Shown: positions 1 to 8,899, numbered from the stretch's first letter. The stretch is DNA of 64,000 nucleotides from Vibrio ichthyoenteri ATCC 700023 (GCF_000222605.1 NZ_AFWF01000003.1:1-64000); one strand, 5' to 3'. Numbers and translations: made by a program. Notes: generated by a model not told the origin, from the letters alone.

Positions 1-159
1 AGAGAAGAAGAAGAAAGAACGAAAGAACGACGAGAACGACGAAGAGAAGAAGAAGAAGAAGAAGAAGAAGAAGAAGAAGAAGAAGAAGAAGAAGAAGAAG
101 AAGAAGAAGAAGAAGAAGAAGCGTGCAATCGTCGAGAGTTGGGAGAGAACAGAAGATAA
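1..159 (+). repeat. Purine-only low-complexity tract with (GAA)25
   Basis: The first 120 bases are nearly all A and G, with about 25 uninterrupted GAA triplets at 46-120 preceded by degenerate AGA/CGA/GAA triplets. Read in the first frame, the tract is open from the window edge to a TAA at 157-159 and would encode an Arg/Glu-rich segment and then a run of Glu. It could be the 3' end of a coding region, a triplet microsatellite, or an assembly artefact near a contig end; the sequence alone cannot decide. Confidence 0.75.
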
Positions 160-222
160 ATGAAAAGCTAGCCACCAAGATAAAGATAAGCACGAAGATA
201 GAGGAGTGGAGAGTGATACAGT

Positions 223-247
223 GTAGAGCAGCGAAAGGCTGCTCTAC
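223..247 (-). terminator. Hairpin downstream of the GGGtGRT gene
   Basis: A perfect 10-bp stem (GTAGAGCAGC / GCTGCTCTAC) with a 5-nt loop lies 22 bases past the end of the minus-strand GGGtGRT gene. No clean T run follows on the minus strand, so termination or 3'-end protection is an inference from position. Confidence 0.45.
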
Positions 248-268
248 CTTTTAGGGGGTAGTCGTGGA

Positions 269-1261
269 CTAAGCGGCTTGCAGTTTTAATTCGCTGACCG
301 CTACAGCAAGAGCGACGGTTGCGCCGACCATTGGATTGTTGCCCATGCCGATAAAGCCCATCATGGCAACGTGTGCTGGCACTGAAGAACTACCGGCAAA
401 TTGCGCATCAGCGTGCATGCGGCCCATGGTATCTGTCATACCATAAGAGGCTGGGCCAGCGGCAACGTTATCTGGGTGCAGAGTGCGACCCGTACCACCA
501 CCGGATGCGACCGAGAAATAGGCTAATCCCTCACGGTTACGCTCTGTTTTATAGATACCTGCGACAGGATGCTGAAAGCGGGTTGGGTTGGTTGAATTAC
601 CGGTAATGCTGACATCCACCTGCTCACGGTGCATGATCGCAACCCCTTCACGTACATCATCAGCGCCGTAGCATAAAATCTCACCGCGTGGACCTTGAGA
701 AAAACGGCGACGTTCAACTTCGTTCAGCTCACCGGTTTGGTAGTCAAACTGAGTACGTACATAGGTAAAACCATTTATGCGTGAAATTAAATATGCGGCA
801 TCTTTGCCCAGACCATTAAGAATCACTTTAAGTGGTGATTGACGAGATTTATTGACGTTAAGAGCAATTTTAATCGCACCTTCTGCTGCGGCAAAAGATT
901 CATGGCCTGCTAAAAATGCAAAGCATTGGCTCTGTTCATTGAGTAAGCGCGCGGCCAGTTCACCATGACCTATGCCGACTTGGCGCTGTTCCGCCACACT
1001 TCCAGATTTCGTCACTGCTTGCAAGCCTTCACCGATAATGAGCGCCGCCTGTTCAGCCGTTGATGCTTGGCGGTAGATCGCTAGTGCAGTGCCAAGAGCA
1101 TAGGCTTCGGCTGCGCTTTCAAATGCGATAGGTTGGGTATCTAACACCAAGGCTTTGGCATCTATGCCGTGAGAGAGGCAATATTGCTGCGCTTCTTGCA
1201 CCGAAGCTAATTGCATTTCGTTAAGTAATTGCGTCATTGCTGGGGTGTATTGAGTATTCAT
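269..1261 (-). CDS. GGGtGRT-family protein
   Basis: Encodes 330 aa. The family's name-giving motif GGGTGRT is present at residues 254-260, followed by a Gly/Ala/Met-rich C-terminus. Cysteines are at about 28, 113 and 197, too scattered for an obvious metal-binding motif. There is no signal peptide or clear membrane helix, so it is probably cytoplasmic. The start is supported by a strong GAGGAG ribosome-binding site, and the gene follows the NifU-like scaffold gene by only 15 bases, so the two form an operon. The family is conserved in anaerobes and some proteobacteria, but I know of no established biochemical role. The neighbour suggests a link to Fe-S clusters or a redox enzyme; that is inference. 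Confidence 0.85.
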   Translation of the reverse strand: MNTQYTPAMTQLLNEMQLASVQEAQQYCLSHGIDAKALVLDTQPIAFESAAEAYALGTALAIYRQASTAEQAALIIGEGLQAVTKSGSVAEQRQVGIGHGELAARLLNEQSQCFAFLAGHESFAAAEGAIKIALNVNKSRQSPLKVILNGLGKDAAYLISRINGFTYVRTQFDYQTGELNEVERRRFSQGPRGEILCYGADDVREGVAIMHREQVDVSITGNSTNPTRFQHPVAGIYKTERNREGLAYFSVASGGGTGRTLHPDNVAAGPASYGMTDTMGRMHADAQFAGSSSVPAHVAMMGFIGMGNNPMVGATVALAVAVSELKLQAA

Positions 1262-1276
1262 GTGCTTCTCCTCGAA

Positions 1277-1969
1277 TTAAGCTTGGCGTGGGTTAATGGT
1301 GGTCACGGCTTCATCAAAACGGCCGTAAGTCCCCGTAGCCGCTAGCGCTGCTTTATCTGCGGCGATGCCTTCATTGATGGCTTTCATCATTTTGCCAAGA
1401 TTGAGGTATTGGTAGCCAATTACTTCCCGATGGTCATCTAACGCCAATTGGGTCACATAGCCTTCCGCTAATTCCATATAGCGAACGCCTTTTGCTTTGG
1501 TTGCATAGCTGGTGCCGACTTGGCTGCGCTGAGTCTGGCCTAAATCTTCTAAAGCGGCACCGATGTCAAGCCCACCTTCGGAGAAGGCGGATTGGCTGCG
1601 GCCATAAACAAACTGAAGGAAAATTTCACGCATGGCGACATTGATCGCGTCACAAACTAAATCGGTATTGAGTGCTTCAAGGATGGTTTTACCGGTGAGG
1701 ATCTCTGCTGCCATCGCGGCAGATTGAGTCATGCCTGAACAGCCGATAGTTTCAATCAGCGCCTCTTCAATAATGCCTTGTTTGACATTGAGAGTGAGCT
1801 TAGCTGCTCCTTGTTGCGGGGCACAGGCGCCTACGCCGTGGCTGAGGCCGGAAATAGCAATAACCTCTTTTGGATTGATCATTGCCCCTTCAATAGGGAT
1901 TGGCGCAGAGGCGTGTAAATCACCACGCTGAATCGGACACATAGATTGGATTTCGTGAGAATATTGCAT
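1277..1969 (-). CDS. NifU/IscU-like iron-sulfur cluster scaffold protein
   Basis: Encodes 230 aa. Residues about 35-120 match the NifU N-terminal/IscU fold: GVGACAP with Cys49, ETIGCSG with Cys77, and LVCDAIN with Cys106 correspond to the three cluster-ligand cysteines of IscU-type scaffolds. The linker between the second and third cysteine is shorter than in IscU. There is an additional Cys11 and a C-terminal extension of about 100 aa absent from IscU. It is not the housekeeping iscU, as no iscS, iscA or hscBA lies nearby; the only partner is the downstream GGGtGRT gene. The likely role is assembling or delivering an Fe-S cluster for that partner. Family assignment is firm; the specific function is unknown. 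Confidence 0.85.
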   Translation of the reverse strand: MQYSHEIQSMCPIQRGDLHASAPIPIEGAMINPKEVIAISGLSHGVGACAPQQGAAKLTLNVKQGIIEEALIETIGCSGMTQSAAMAAEILTGKTILEALNTDLVCDAINVAMREIFLQFVYGRSQSAFSEGGLDIGAALEDLGQTQRSQVGTSYATKAKGVRYMELAEGYVTQLALDDHREVIGYQYLNLGKMMKAINEGIAADKAALAATGTYGRFDEAVTTINPRQA

Positions 1970-2363
1970 CGTGTTTTCCCAGTGTATGACATCCGGTCAG
2001 TCATCGAAATGTAAGCCAAAAGCTTATATCGAGCAGCCACAGTTGCGAATGTCGTTAAATATTATTGAGAAAACAGGTGGGGTTGGAAGAGAGTTAGCTT
2101 GCTCACTACAGAACTCGTTTAGGCACATTTGTGTTGTGTCTAATCCAACAGGCAGACCTGTTTTCGTTTCTGTAGGAGTCATCAGCTTAGTGCGGTTTTG
2201 ATCGAAAGATCACGGTGGAACCCCATCACCGTGTGGGCATCATAACGCTGATAAAGTGTGATCTACAATTGGTTTTATAGACCAAGTTGCACTAAAAACC
2301 CACTGCGCTATAGGTAAATGACTATATAGGATCACACCGTGAAGGTTATGGTGACAATAAAAA
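1970..2363. other. Intergenic region upstream of the NifU-like gene
   Basis: About 390 bases lie between the start of the NifU-like gene and the terminator of the peroxiredoxin gene. The promoter of the minus-strand operon must lie here. I see a local inverted repeat CACGGTG...CACCGTG near 2211-2235 and no convincing gene; a short open frame on the plus strand has no ribosome-binding site or family resemblance. Confidence 0.5.
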
Positions 2364-2390
2364 AGCCCGATGCGATGCATCGGGCTTTTA
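2364..2390 (-). terminator. Intrinsic terminator of the peroxiredoxin gene
   Basis: A perfect 10-bp stem AGCCCGATGC / GCATCGGGCT with a 3-nt loop. On the minus strand it is followed by a T run, the expected layout for a gene ending at 2520. A second weaker inverted repeat (ATTACCC / GGGTAAT, 2456-2478) lies between the gene and this terminator. Confidence 0.8.
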
Positions 2391-2519
2391 CTTGAGACTT
2401 TACTATTACTGATTGGCGCTGCGCTTTTCGCGCTTATGCTTTATTGGTCCAACCGATTACCCGTTGAGCGGGGGTAATAGTGAGCTAATTACTTAACTCA
2501 ATTTGCCTTGCTGGCTAAA

Positions 2520-3128
2520 TTACTTAGCTAGGTCAGCTGAGTGCTCAGATAGGAACGCTGCTACACCTTTAGGTGATGCGTCCATACCTGCTTTGCCTTC
2601 TTCCCATTGTGCTGGGCAAACTTCACCGTGCTTCTGGTGGAAGTTTAGTGCGTCAACCATACGTAGCATTTCGTCGATGTTACGGCCTAGAGGTAGGTCG
2701 TTCACAACTTGGTGACGTACAAGACCGTCTTCGTCGATTAGGAAAGAACCACGGAAAGCAACGCCAGCTTCTGGGTGCTCTACATCGTATGCTTTACAGA
2801 TTTCGTGTTTAACGTCAGCAACTAGTGGGTACTTAACTTGACCGATACCGCCATCAGCGATAGCAGTGTTACGCCATGCGTTGTGAGAGAACTGAGAATC
2901 GATAGAAACACCGATAACTTCAACGCCTTTAGCTTGGAAATCAGCTAGACGGTTATCGAAAGCGATTAGCTCAGATGGGCAAACGAACGTGAAATCTAGT
3001 GGGTAGAAGAAAACAACCGCTTTCTTACCTTTAGTGAATTCTGCAAAGTTGAAGTTATCAACGATCTCACCGTTACCTAGAACAGCTGCTGCAGTAAAGT
3101 CAGGGGCTTGACGACCTACTAGTACCAT
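2520..3128 (-). CDS. Typical 2-Cys peroxiredoxin (AhpC/Prx family)
   Basis: Encodes 202 aa. It reduces hydrogen peroxide and organic peroxides in the cytoplasm using an electron donor such as thioredoxin or AhpF. The peroxidatic cysteine is Cys50 in FTFVCPSE and the resolving cysteine is Cys171 in GEVCPAQW, the typical 2-Cys arrangement. I start at the ATG with AGGAGC just upstream; an in-frame ATG 11 codons earlier lacks a good site and would add residues not expected in the family. The gene is divergent from oxyR, so peroxide-responsive control by OxyR is likely. A palindrome at 3209-3227 is a candidate operator. Confidence 0.93.
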   Translation of the reverse strand: MVLVGRQAPDFTAAAVLGNGEIVDNFNFAEFTKGKKAVVFFYPLDFTFVCPSELIAFDNRLADFQAKGVEVIGVSIDSQFSHNAWRNTAIADGGIGQVKYPLVADVKHEICKAYDVEHPEAGVAFRGSFLIDEDGLVRHQVVNDLPLGRNIDEMLRMVDALNFHQKHGEVCPAQWEEGKAGMDASPKGVAAFLSEHSADLAK

Positions 3129-3190
3129 TTTTTTGCTCCTAAAAATTTTGGTATGTTCCAAACCAATTGATTGATTTTGATTTGGTCCTT

Positions 3191-3227
3191 GTTTGTACGG
3201 GACAAACTATAGTACAGATTGTACTAT
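3191..3227. promoter_or_regulatory. Two adjacent inverted repeats between peroxiredoxin and oxyR
   Basis: GTTTGT-N5-ACAAAC (3191-3207) is followed directly by ATAGTACA-GAT-TGTACTAT (3209-3227), a perfect 8-bp inverted repeat. They sit 63-99 bases from the peroxiredoxin start and 100-137 from oxyR. The ATAG and CTAT ends recall OxyR half sites, but the spacing does not fit the Escherichia coli OxyR consensus, so the bound protein is not certain. Confidence 0.5.
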
Positions 3228-3327
3228 TGAAAAAAGCGAATTAAATAGATTAAGTTAATCGAAAAAAGCGATAAAACTTTGATTCATTAACTTGGTCACT
3301 AGAAAGGTAACTGTTAGCGATAGAATT

Positions 3328-4233
3328 ATGAATAAATGGCCCAGTCTCAAGCAATTACACTATTTAGTGACTCTTCACGAAACTCGCCACTTTAGTGATG
3401 CGGCGGAAAAATGTTTCGTCAGTCAGTCCACACTCAGTAAAGGTATCCAAAATCTTGAAGAGTTGATTGGCTGTCCTCTCTATGAAAAGAAAGACAAAAA
3501 AAGCCCGTTGGTTTTTACCCAAGCTGGAGAGTTAGTGGTGCAGCAAGGCCGTGACTTACTGGCTAAAGGTCAAGATTTGATTGAGCTAGGGCGAGTATGC
3601 CAAGGTGCTGAAATGGAAGGACAACTGCGTGTTGGTTGTATTCCTACTATTGCGCCTTTCTTACTGTGTAATCTCGTGCAGGAAGTTAACCAGCGTTTTC
3701 CTCGCCTCAATATGCTGTTACGTGAAGACACCACAACCAACCTATTGGCCGCATTACGTCACGGTGATTTGGATGTGTTGATTTTGGCATTACCGGTTGA
3801 TATTGATGGTATGCACAGCCGCATTGTTGGCAGTGATCCTTTTCGTATGATTATCAGTCGCAATCAAGCTGAGACGATAAAAGTGCCAATTCATTACGAT
3901 GACCTGCCGAATGAATTCGTTTTCTTGCTGGAACGCGAACATTGCTTGACTGAACATGCTGTGTCAGCTTGCCAATTGACGGCTAAAGAGAAGATAAACC
4001 CATTTTCTGCTACGAGTTTGCATACCCTTGTGCAGATGGTAGCAAACGGTCTGGGTACGACGTTTATTCCGCAAATGGCGATCGATCATGGTTTGATCGA
4101 GAATCAGAATTTGCTGGTGGTTGATCCCCCAGGGCAGCAAGCTCATCGTCATATTGGTCTGGTTTGGCGACCAAGTTCGTCACGTGTGAGTACTTTTAAC
4201 CAATTAGCAGATGTTGTTTCTGAGCTACTATAG
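3328..4233 (+). CDS. oxyR: Hydrogen peroxide sensor-regulator OxyR (LysR family)
   Basis: Encodes 301 aa from the ATG at 3328; an in-frame TTG at 3292 would add 12 residues not expected at the LysR N-terminus. Residues 1-60 form the winged helix-turn-helix (SDAAEKCFVSQSTLSKGI), followed by the substrate-binding-like domain. Cys206 and Cys215 in EHCLTEHAVSAC have the same nine-residue spacing as the redox pair Cys199/Cys208 of Escherichia coli OxyR, which forms a disulfide on peroxide exposure. This separates it from generic LysR proteins. It is divergent from a peroxiredoxin gene, a natural target, and ends at a strong terminator. Confidence 0.92.
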   Translation: MNKWPSLKQLHYLVTLHETRHFSDAAEKCFVSQSTLSKGIQNLEELIGCPLYEKKDKKSPLVFTQAGELVVQQGRDLLAKGQDLIELGRVCQGAEMEGQLRVGCIPTIAPFLLCNLVQEVNQRFPRLNMLLREDTTTNLLAALRHGDLDVLILALPVDIDGMHSRIVGSDPFRMIISRNQAETIKVPIHYDDLPNEFVFLLEREHCLTEHAVSACQLTAKEKINPFSATSLHTLVQMVANGLGTTFIPQMAIDHGLIENQNLLVVDPPGQQAHRHIGLVWRPSSSRVSTFNQLADVVSELL

Positions 4234-4272
4234 CGGTTGGTATTAGCCGACGTCCGGGCGATTAACTATATT

Positions 4273-4298
4273 AACGCGCTATTTATAGCGCGTTTTTT
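4273..4298 (+). terminator. Intrinsic terminator of oxyR
   Basis: A 9-bp stem AACGCGCTA / TAGCGCGTT with a 4-nt loop, followed by a T run, 39 bases after the oxyR stop. Confidence 0.85.
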
Positions 4299-4831
4299 AG
4301 TATTTAATTCTGTTAGTGTGATTTGACTTGTGAAATTTTACAGAGAATTATTTTTGAAGCTTTCATTAAATAGTGAAATTGCACACTGTTAATTTCACAA
4401 AACCCATTCCGTTCACTGTTTAAATCCCTTTCTTTACTCTTATTTAAGCCATTGTTTATAAATAACAAAGTTACCTATTTAATAATTCAAACGTCTGTTT
4501 GAATTGATTTTACATCTTCATTTTCACTGTAAATTAATTACGTAACTACATACATCTTGTGGTCTTAATTCAATGAGTTAAAGCTAACCGAATAAAACTT
4601 CAAACTTCCTATTTGGGGTTTTGCTGAGCCTAGCTGTCATGTAAGTTAAATAAAGGTTTTGTAAGACCTATGTCTAGATTGTTAACGTGCAAAAAGTATT
4701 GAAAAGTAATATCAAACGACACGCTAAAGACATAATGAACATCGGAAGTGATAAATAAAAATGTAGTCTGATAATTACAAATGAAAGTAACGCGTTGTCC
4801 GCTTTGCTCTCAAGATTTAAAGGAAGAAATC
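4299..4831. other. AT-rich intergenic region upstream of aceB
   Basis: About 530 bases of strongly AT-rich sequence precede the glyoxylate-shunt genes. It must contain their promoter and control sites. Several partial half sites resembling TGTGA/TCACA occur, but none makes a convincing CRP site by eye. I see no gene. An in-frame extension of aceB from 4781 has no ribosome-binding site. Confidence 0.5.
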
Positions 4832-6469
4832 ATGCTTGCTCAAATGCCTGAACAGACAAAATCCGTATTGGAAGCCCAAGAGTTTTTATCTCAACTCGCC
4901 ACTAACGGAGAGGTTAACTCGCAGCATCAAGCGATTTACCCTCAAGCAGCGCAAACCTTTCTCGCGCTACTGTGCCATCAGTTTGCTGGTCGTATTGATA
5001 GCTTGCTTGAAGCCAGAGAGCATCAACAAGCGCGAATCGATAGCGGTGAACTGCCTGATTTTCTGCCAGAGACACAAGACATTCGAGAAGGGAGTTGGAA
5101 AATTCTCGGTATTCCGGGTGATTTACAAGATCGTCGGGTTGAAATTACCGGTCCAACGGATCGCAAAATGGTGATTAACGCGTTAAATGCCAATGTAAAA
5201 GTGTTTATGGCCGACTTTGAAGATTCTATGTCTCCGGCATGGGGAAAAGTGTTGGATGGTCAAATTAATCTGCGTGATGCCAATTTAGGTTCGATTAGTT
5301 ATACCAATGAAAACAATGGCAAGCAGTATGATTTACAGCCCGATCCTGCGGTGTTGATTTGTCGCGTTCGTGGCTTACACCTTAAAGAAAAACACGTCAC
5401 TTTTAATGACAAAATCATTCCCGGCGCGTTGTTTGATTTTGCACTCTATTTTTACAACAACTACCAAACCTTATTGAAAAAAGGCAGTGGTCCTTATTTC
5501 TATCTGCCTAAATTGCAATCGCATCATGAGGCGAAATGGTGGAGCGATGTGTTCCATTTTACCGAGGCGTACTTTGGTTTACATACCGGCACGATTAAAG
5601 CGACGGTGTTAATTGAAACCTTACCCGCTGTCTTTGAGATGGATGAAATACTCTTTGCACTGAAAGAGCATATCGTTGGCCTCAATTGTGGTCGCTGGGA
5701 CTATATCTTTAGCTACATTAAGACATTGAAGAATCACCCTGATCGAGTGTTACCCGATCGACAAGTCGTGACAATGGAAAAGCCATTTCTCAACGCTTAT
5801 TCGCGTCTTTTGGTGCGAACCTGTCACAAACGCGGCGCTTTTGCTATGGGTGGAATGGCTGCCTTCATCCCAGCAAAAGATCCGGGGCAAAACCAGCAAG
5901 TGCTCGACAAAATTTATAACGATAAATCGTTAGAAGCAAACAACGGGCACGATGGGACTTGGGTGGCTCACCCTGGCCTAGCGGATACGGCCATGGACGT
6001 ATTTAGCCAGGTGCTGGGAGAGCGCAACAACCAATTGGATATTAGCCGTGTGGATGATGCCCCCATCACTGCCGAGCAGTTACTGGCTCCCTGTGATGGC
6101 GTGAGAAGCGAGCAGGGCATGCGTCACAACATTCGCGTGGCTTTGCAATACATTGAAGCGTGGATCTCGGGCAATGGTTGTGTACCGATCTATGGCTTGA
6201 TGGAAGACGCTGCCACCGCAGAAATTTCTCGCGCTTCAATATGGCAATGGATTCAACATGGCAAAGATCTTGATAATGGCCAAGTGGTGACTAAAGCACT
6301 ATTTGAACAATATCTTAGTGAAGAAATCGAGGTGGTAAAACAAGAAGTGGGTGACGCGAGATATCAAGCGGGGCGCTTTACTGAGGCGGCGCAACTGATG
6401 GCGAAACTCACCACCAGTGATGAATTAACCAATTTCTTAACCATTCCCGGTTATGACTATCTTGACTAG
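4832..6469 (+). CDS. aceB: Malate synthase A
   Basis: Encodes 545 aa, about the usual length of malate synthase A. It condenses glyoxylate with acetyl-CoA to malate, the second step of the glyoxylate shunt, in the cytoplasm. Recognisable segments are VEITGPTDRKM, KVFMADFEDSMSP, CRVRGLHL, and the C-terminal helical plug region from about residue 440. I chose the ATG at 4832 because AGGAAG lies just upstream; an ATG 17 codons earlier has no such site. Isocitrate lyase follows 148 bases downstream, so the two are probably one acetate/fatty-acid-induced unit. No acetate-operon kinase/phosphatase (aceK) gene follows. Confidence 0.95.
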   Translation: MLAQMPEQTKSVLEAQEFLSQLATNGEVNSQHQAIYPQAAQTFLALLCHQFAGRIDSLLEAREHQQARIDSGELPDFLPETQDIREGSWKILGIPGDLQDRRVEITGPTDRKMVINALNANVKVFMADFEDSMSPAWGKVLDGQINLRDANLGSISYTNENNGKQYDLQPDPAVLICRVRGLHLKEKHVTFNDKIIPGALFDFALYFYNNYQTLLKKGSGPYFYLPKLQSHHEAKWWSDVFHFTEAYFGLHTGTIKATVLIETLPAVFEMDEILFALKEHIVGLNCGRWDYIFSYIKTLKNHPDRVLPDRQVVTMEKPFLNAYSRLLVRTCHKRGAFAMGGMAAFIPAKDPGQNQQVLDKIYNDKSLEANNGHDGTWVAHPGLADTAMDVFSQVLGERNNQLDISRVDDAPITAEQLLAPCDGVRSEQGMRHNIRVALQYIEAWISGNGCVPIYGLMEDAATAEISRASIWQWIQHGKDLDNGQVVTKALFEQYLSEEIEVVKQEVGDARYQAGRFTEAAQLMAKLTTSDELTNFLTIPGYDYLD

Positions 6470-6617
6470 ACATGGGTGATGGAGCAGAGCAAAAAATCAG
6501 TAATAGAAACAAATAAGCATTAGAAACAATCTAAAAACGTGAAGGAATACTGGTGGAGCAGGATGTACCACTAGCCAAAGATAATAGCGCACAGCGCACT
6601 AAATGAGGGATAGAACA

Positions 6618-7928
6618 ATGACATTGACTCGACGCCAACAAATCGAAGCGCTTGAACAAGATTGGGCAAGTAATCCACGCTGGAAGCAGGTTAAACGTCC
6701 TTACTCGGCAGAAGAGGTTGTGAATCTACGTGGCTCAATGGTACCGGAAAATACGATTGCTCAACGTGGGGCAGATAAACTGTGGTCGCTGGTCAACGGA
6801 GATGCGAAAAAAGGCTATGTAAACTGTCTTGGGGCGCTTACGGGTGGGCAAGCTGTACAGCAAGCAAAAGCAGGTATTGAAGCGATTTATCTGTCCGGCT
6901 GGCAAGTGGCGGCGGACAACAACACTGCATCAACGATGTATCCTGATCAGTCACTCTACCCAGTAGACTCGGTGCCATCGGTAGTGAAGCGAATTAACAA
7001 CTCTTTCCGTCGTGCAGACCAAATTCAGTGGACTAATGGTAAGAGCCCGGAAGATGAGGGTGGCCTTGATTACTTCTTGCCTATCGTTGCAGATGCAGAA
7101 GCGGGCTTTGGCGGTGTGTTGAATGCTTATGAGCTGATGAAATCGATGATTGAAGCTGGCGCTGCTGGCGTGCATTTTGAAGATCAATTAGCGTCAGTGA
7201 AGAAATGTGGTCATATGGGCGGTAAAGTCCTAGTGCCGACGCAAGAAGCGGTGCAGAAGTTAGTGGCGGCTCGTTTGGCGGCGGATGTGGCGGGCACAAC
7301 CACGCTGGTTATTGCGCGTACCGATGCCAATGCGGCGGATCTACTGACGTCCGATTGTGACCCATACGATAAAGATTTTATTGAAGGTGAACGCACCGCG
7401 GAAGGTTTCTATCGTGTTCGCGCAGGTATTGACCAAGCGATTTCTCGTGGTCTGGCTTATGCCCCATACGCCGACCTGATTTGGTGTGAAACCGCCAAGC
7501 CATGTCTTGAAGAAGCACGCAAATTTGCCGAAGTAATTCATGCCGAATACCCAGATCAATTGTTGGCTTATAACTGTTCGCCATCGTTTAACTGGGAGAA
7601 AAACCTCGATTCAGAAACCATCGCCAAGTTTCAGCAAGCGCTGTCTGACATGGGGTACAAATATCAATTTATTACGTTGGCAGGTATCCATAACATGTGG
7701 TTCAACATGTTTGAACTGGCACATGCTTATGCTCAAGGTGAAGGCATGCGTCACTATGTGGAGAAAGTTCAGCGACCAGAATTCGAAGCAGCTGACAAAG
7801 GGTACACCTTTGTGGCGCACCAGCAAGAAGTGGGTACTGGCTACTTCGATAAGATGACTAACACCATTCAAGGTGGTAACTCATCGGTAACGGCCTTGAC
7901 CGGATCGACGGAAGAAGATCAGTTTTAA
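6618..7928 (+). CDS. aceA: Isocitrate lyase
   Basis: Encodes 436 aa, the size of the Escherichia coli enzyme. It cleaves isocitrate to glyoxylate and succinate, bypassing the decarboxylating steps of the citric acid cycle. The signature KKCGHMGGK has the catalytic cysteine at residue 197. Upstream are the metal/substrate segments [12 protein letters not shown] and [18 protein letters not shown] lies near residue 320. The ATG at 6618 is chosen because GAGGGA sits seven bases before it; an ATG at 6603 is also in frame. It lies downstream of aceB in the same direction. Confidence 0.95.
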   Translation: MTLTRRQQIEALEQDWASNPRWKQVKRPYSAEEVVNLRGSMVPENTIAQRGADKLWSLVNGDAKKGYVNCLGALTGGQAVQQAKAGIEAIYLSGWQVAADNNTASTMYPDQSLYPVDSVPSVVKRINNSFRRADQIQWTNGKSPEDEGGLDYFLPIVADAEAGFGGVLNAYELMKSMIEAGAAGVHFEDQLASVKKCGHMGGKVLVPTQEAVQKLVAARLAADVAGTTTLVIARTDANAADLLTSDCDPYDKDFIEGERTAEGFYRVRAGIDQAISRGLAYAPYADLIWCETAKPCLEEARKFAEVIHAEYPDQLLAYNCSPSFNWEKNLDSETIAKFQQALSDMGYKYQFITLAGIHNMWFNMFELAHAYAQGEGMRHYVEKVQRPEFEAADKGYTFVAHQQEVGTGYFDKMTNTIQGGNSSVTALTGSTEEDQF

Positions 7929-8181
7929 GCCGTATTAGCGTTAAAGCTTTAACCTTGGTCATTACTCCAGATATGCACTTAGGATCATTGAAGCTTTAAT
8001 CGCTATAGCCTGCCATTTAGCCCTCTGCGAAAGGCTATTTGGTAGGTGAATGTTCCTTACATAGAAACACCCCCTAGTAACAACGTAAGTCGTTAAACAG
8101 TAATCGCTATGACTAAATTAGCAACCACTGAAGTAACCACTTAGGCATGAATTTGTTAAACATAGATTTTTGATGTTCTTT

Positions 8182-8208
8182 GAGCGGCGCGGGTCGCTCT
8201 TTTTTTTT
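8182..8208 (+). terminator. Intrinsic terminator downstream of aceA
   Basis: GAGCGGC / GTCGCTC (7 bp with one G-T pair) and a 4-nt loop, followed by nine T. It is about 250 bases past aceA. The region 7929-8181 between has no gene that I can see, only imperfect inverted repeats such as TAGCC...GGCTA near 8017-8036. Confidence 0.75.
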
Positions 8209-8227
8209 CATCTGTTGTTACGCGTAA

Positions 8228-8671
8228 TTATTCCTCGATCTCTTCCGGCTCAGCTTCTTCTTGCAACTCCAGTAAGTTAATTGCAATACCGACAAAATCA
8301 CTGTCAGTAATAATACCGACTAAATGGCCTTTTTCGACAACCGGTAGGCAGCCTACTTTATGCTTTTGCATATAAATGGCGGTTTCTTTTAACCCCGCTT
8401 TCGGTGTGACAGTCATGACGTTGGTACGCATGATTTCATACAACGGTGTGCTCAGAGTGAAGGATTGATTTTCTGGTATTTCTTGTAGGCTAGACTCTTG
8501 TGCCGCGAGTAAATCACGTTGCGAAATAATGCCTAGCAAACGACGTTCTGCATCCACAACCGGAACATGGCGAATATCCAATGCTTCCATAATGTGTTTA
8601 GCATCTAGTAATTGATGAGAGCGTAATAAGGTGTGTGGGCTACGAGTCATCATGTCTTCGACTTTTATCAT
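8228..8671 (-). CDS. Tandem CBS-domain protein
   Basis: Encodes 147 aa made of two CBS motifs (about residues 5-60 and 75-132) and a short acidic tail rich in Glu. Telling segments are RHVPVVDAERRLLGIISQRDLL and GCLPVVEKGHLVGIITDSDFV, each the core strand-helix of a CBS motif. CBS pairs usually bind adenine nucleotides and regulate a partner or act as energy sensors; no effector domain is fused here, so the role is unknown. A perfect AGGAGG ribosome-binding site precedes the ATG. It stands alone on the minus strand, converging with aceA. Confidence 0.88.
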   Translation of the reverse strand: MIKVEDMMTRSPHTLLRSHQLLDAKHIMEALDIRHVPVVDAERRLLGIISQRDLLAAQESSLQEIPENQSFTLSTPLYEIMRTNVMTVTPKAGLKETAIYMQKHKVGCLPVVEKGHLVGIITDSDFVGIAINLLELQEEAEPEEIEE

Positions 8672-8899
8672 AGTGGCCTCCTAATTGATCTACGCCGAGG
8701 GTGAGCGTAAAGGTATCTCTTGTTACTGTTACTATAGGAATAAATGGCAAATGTTTTTGGGAGCGGGCACCGTTTTCCTATTAAAATATCCACTTTAATA
8801 GTAAGGAAATTTGTACAGTGCTATTACGTTCAATTGGTCGGTGAATAATATGGGCTTAATCTTCCAAGCAACTTATCGATTAGAACGTTATCTTTGGGC

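Noticed and set aside
1971-2201. 76-codon open frame upstream of the NifU-like gene
   Set aside because: No ribosome-binding site, odd composition, and it lies in the promoter region of the divergent operon.
4370-4410. Possible CRP site upstream of aceB
   Set aside because: Half sites resembling TGTGA and TCACA occur but not with the 6-bp spacing needed; a matrix scan would be required.
4781-4831. In-frame N-terminal extension of malate synthase with a Cys-x-x-Cys pair (RCPLC)
   Set aside because: The upstream ATG has no ribosome-binding site, while the inner ATG at 4832 has a good one and gives the usual length. The cysteine pair is probably chance.
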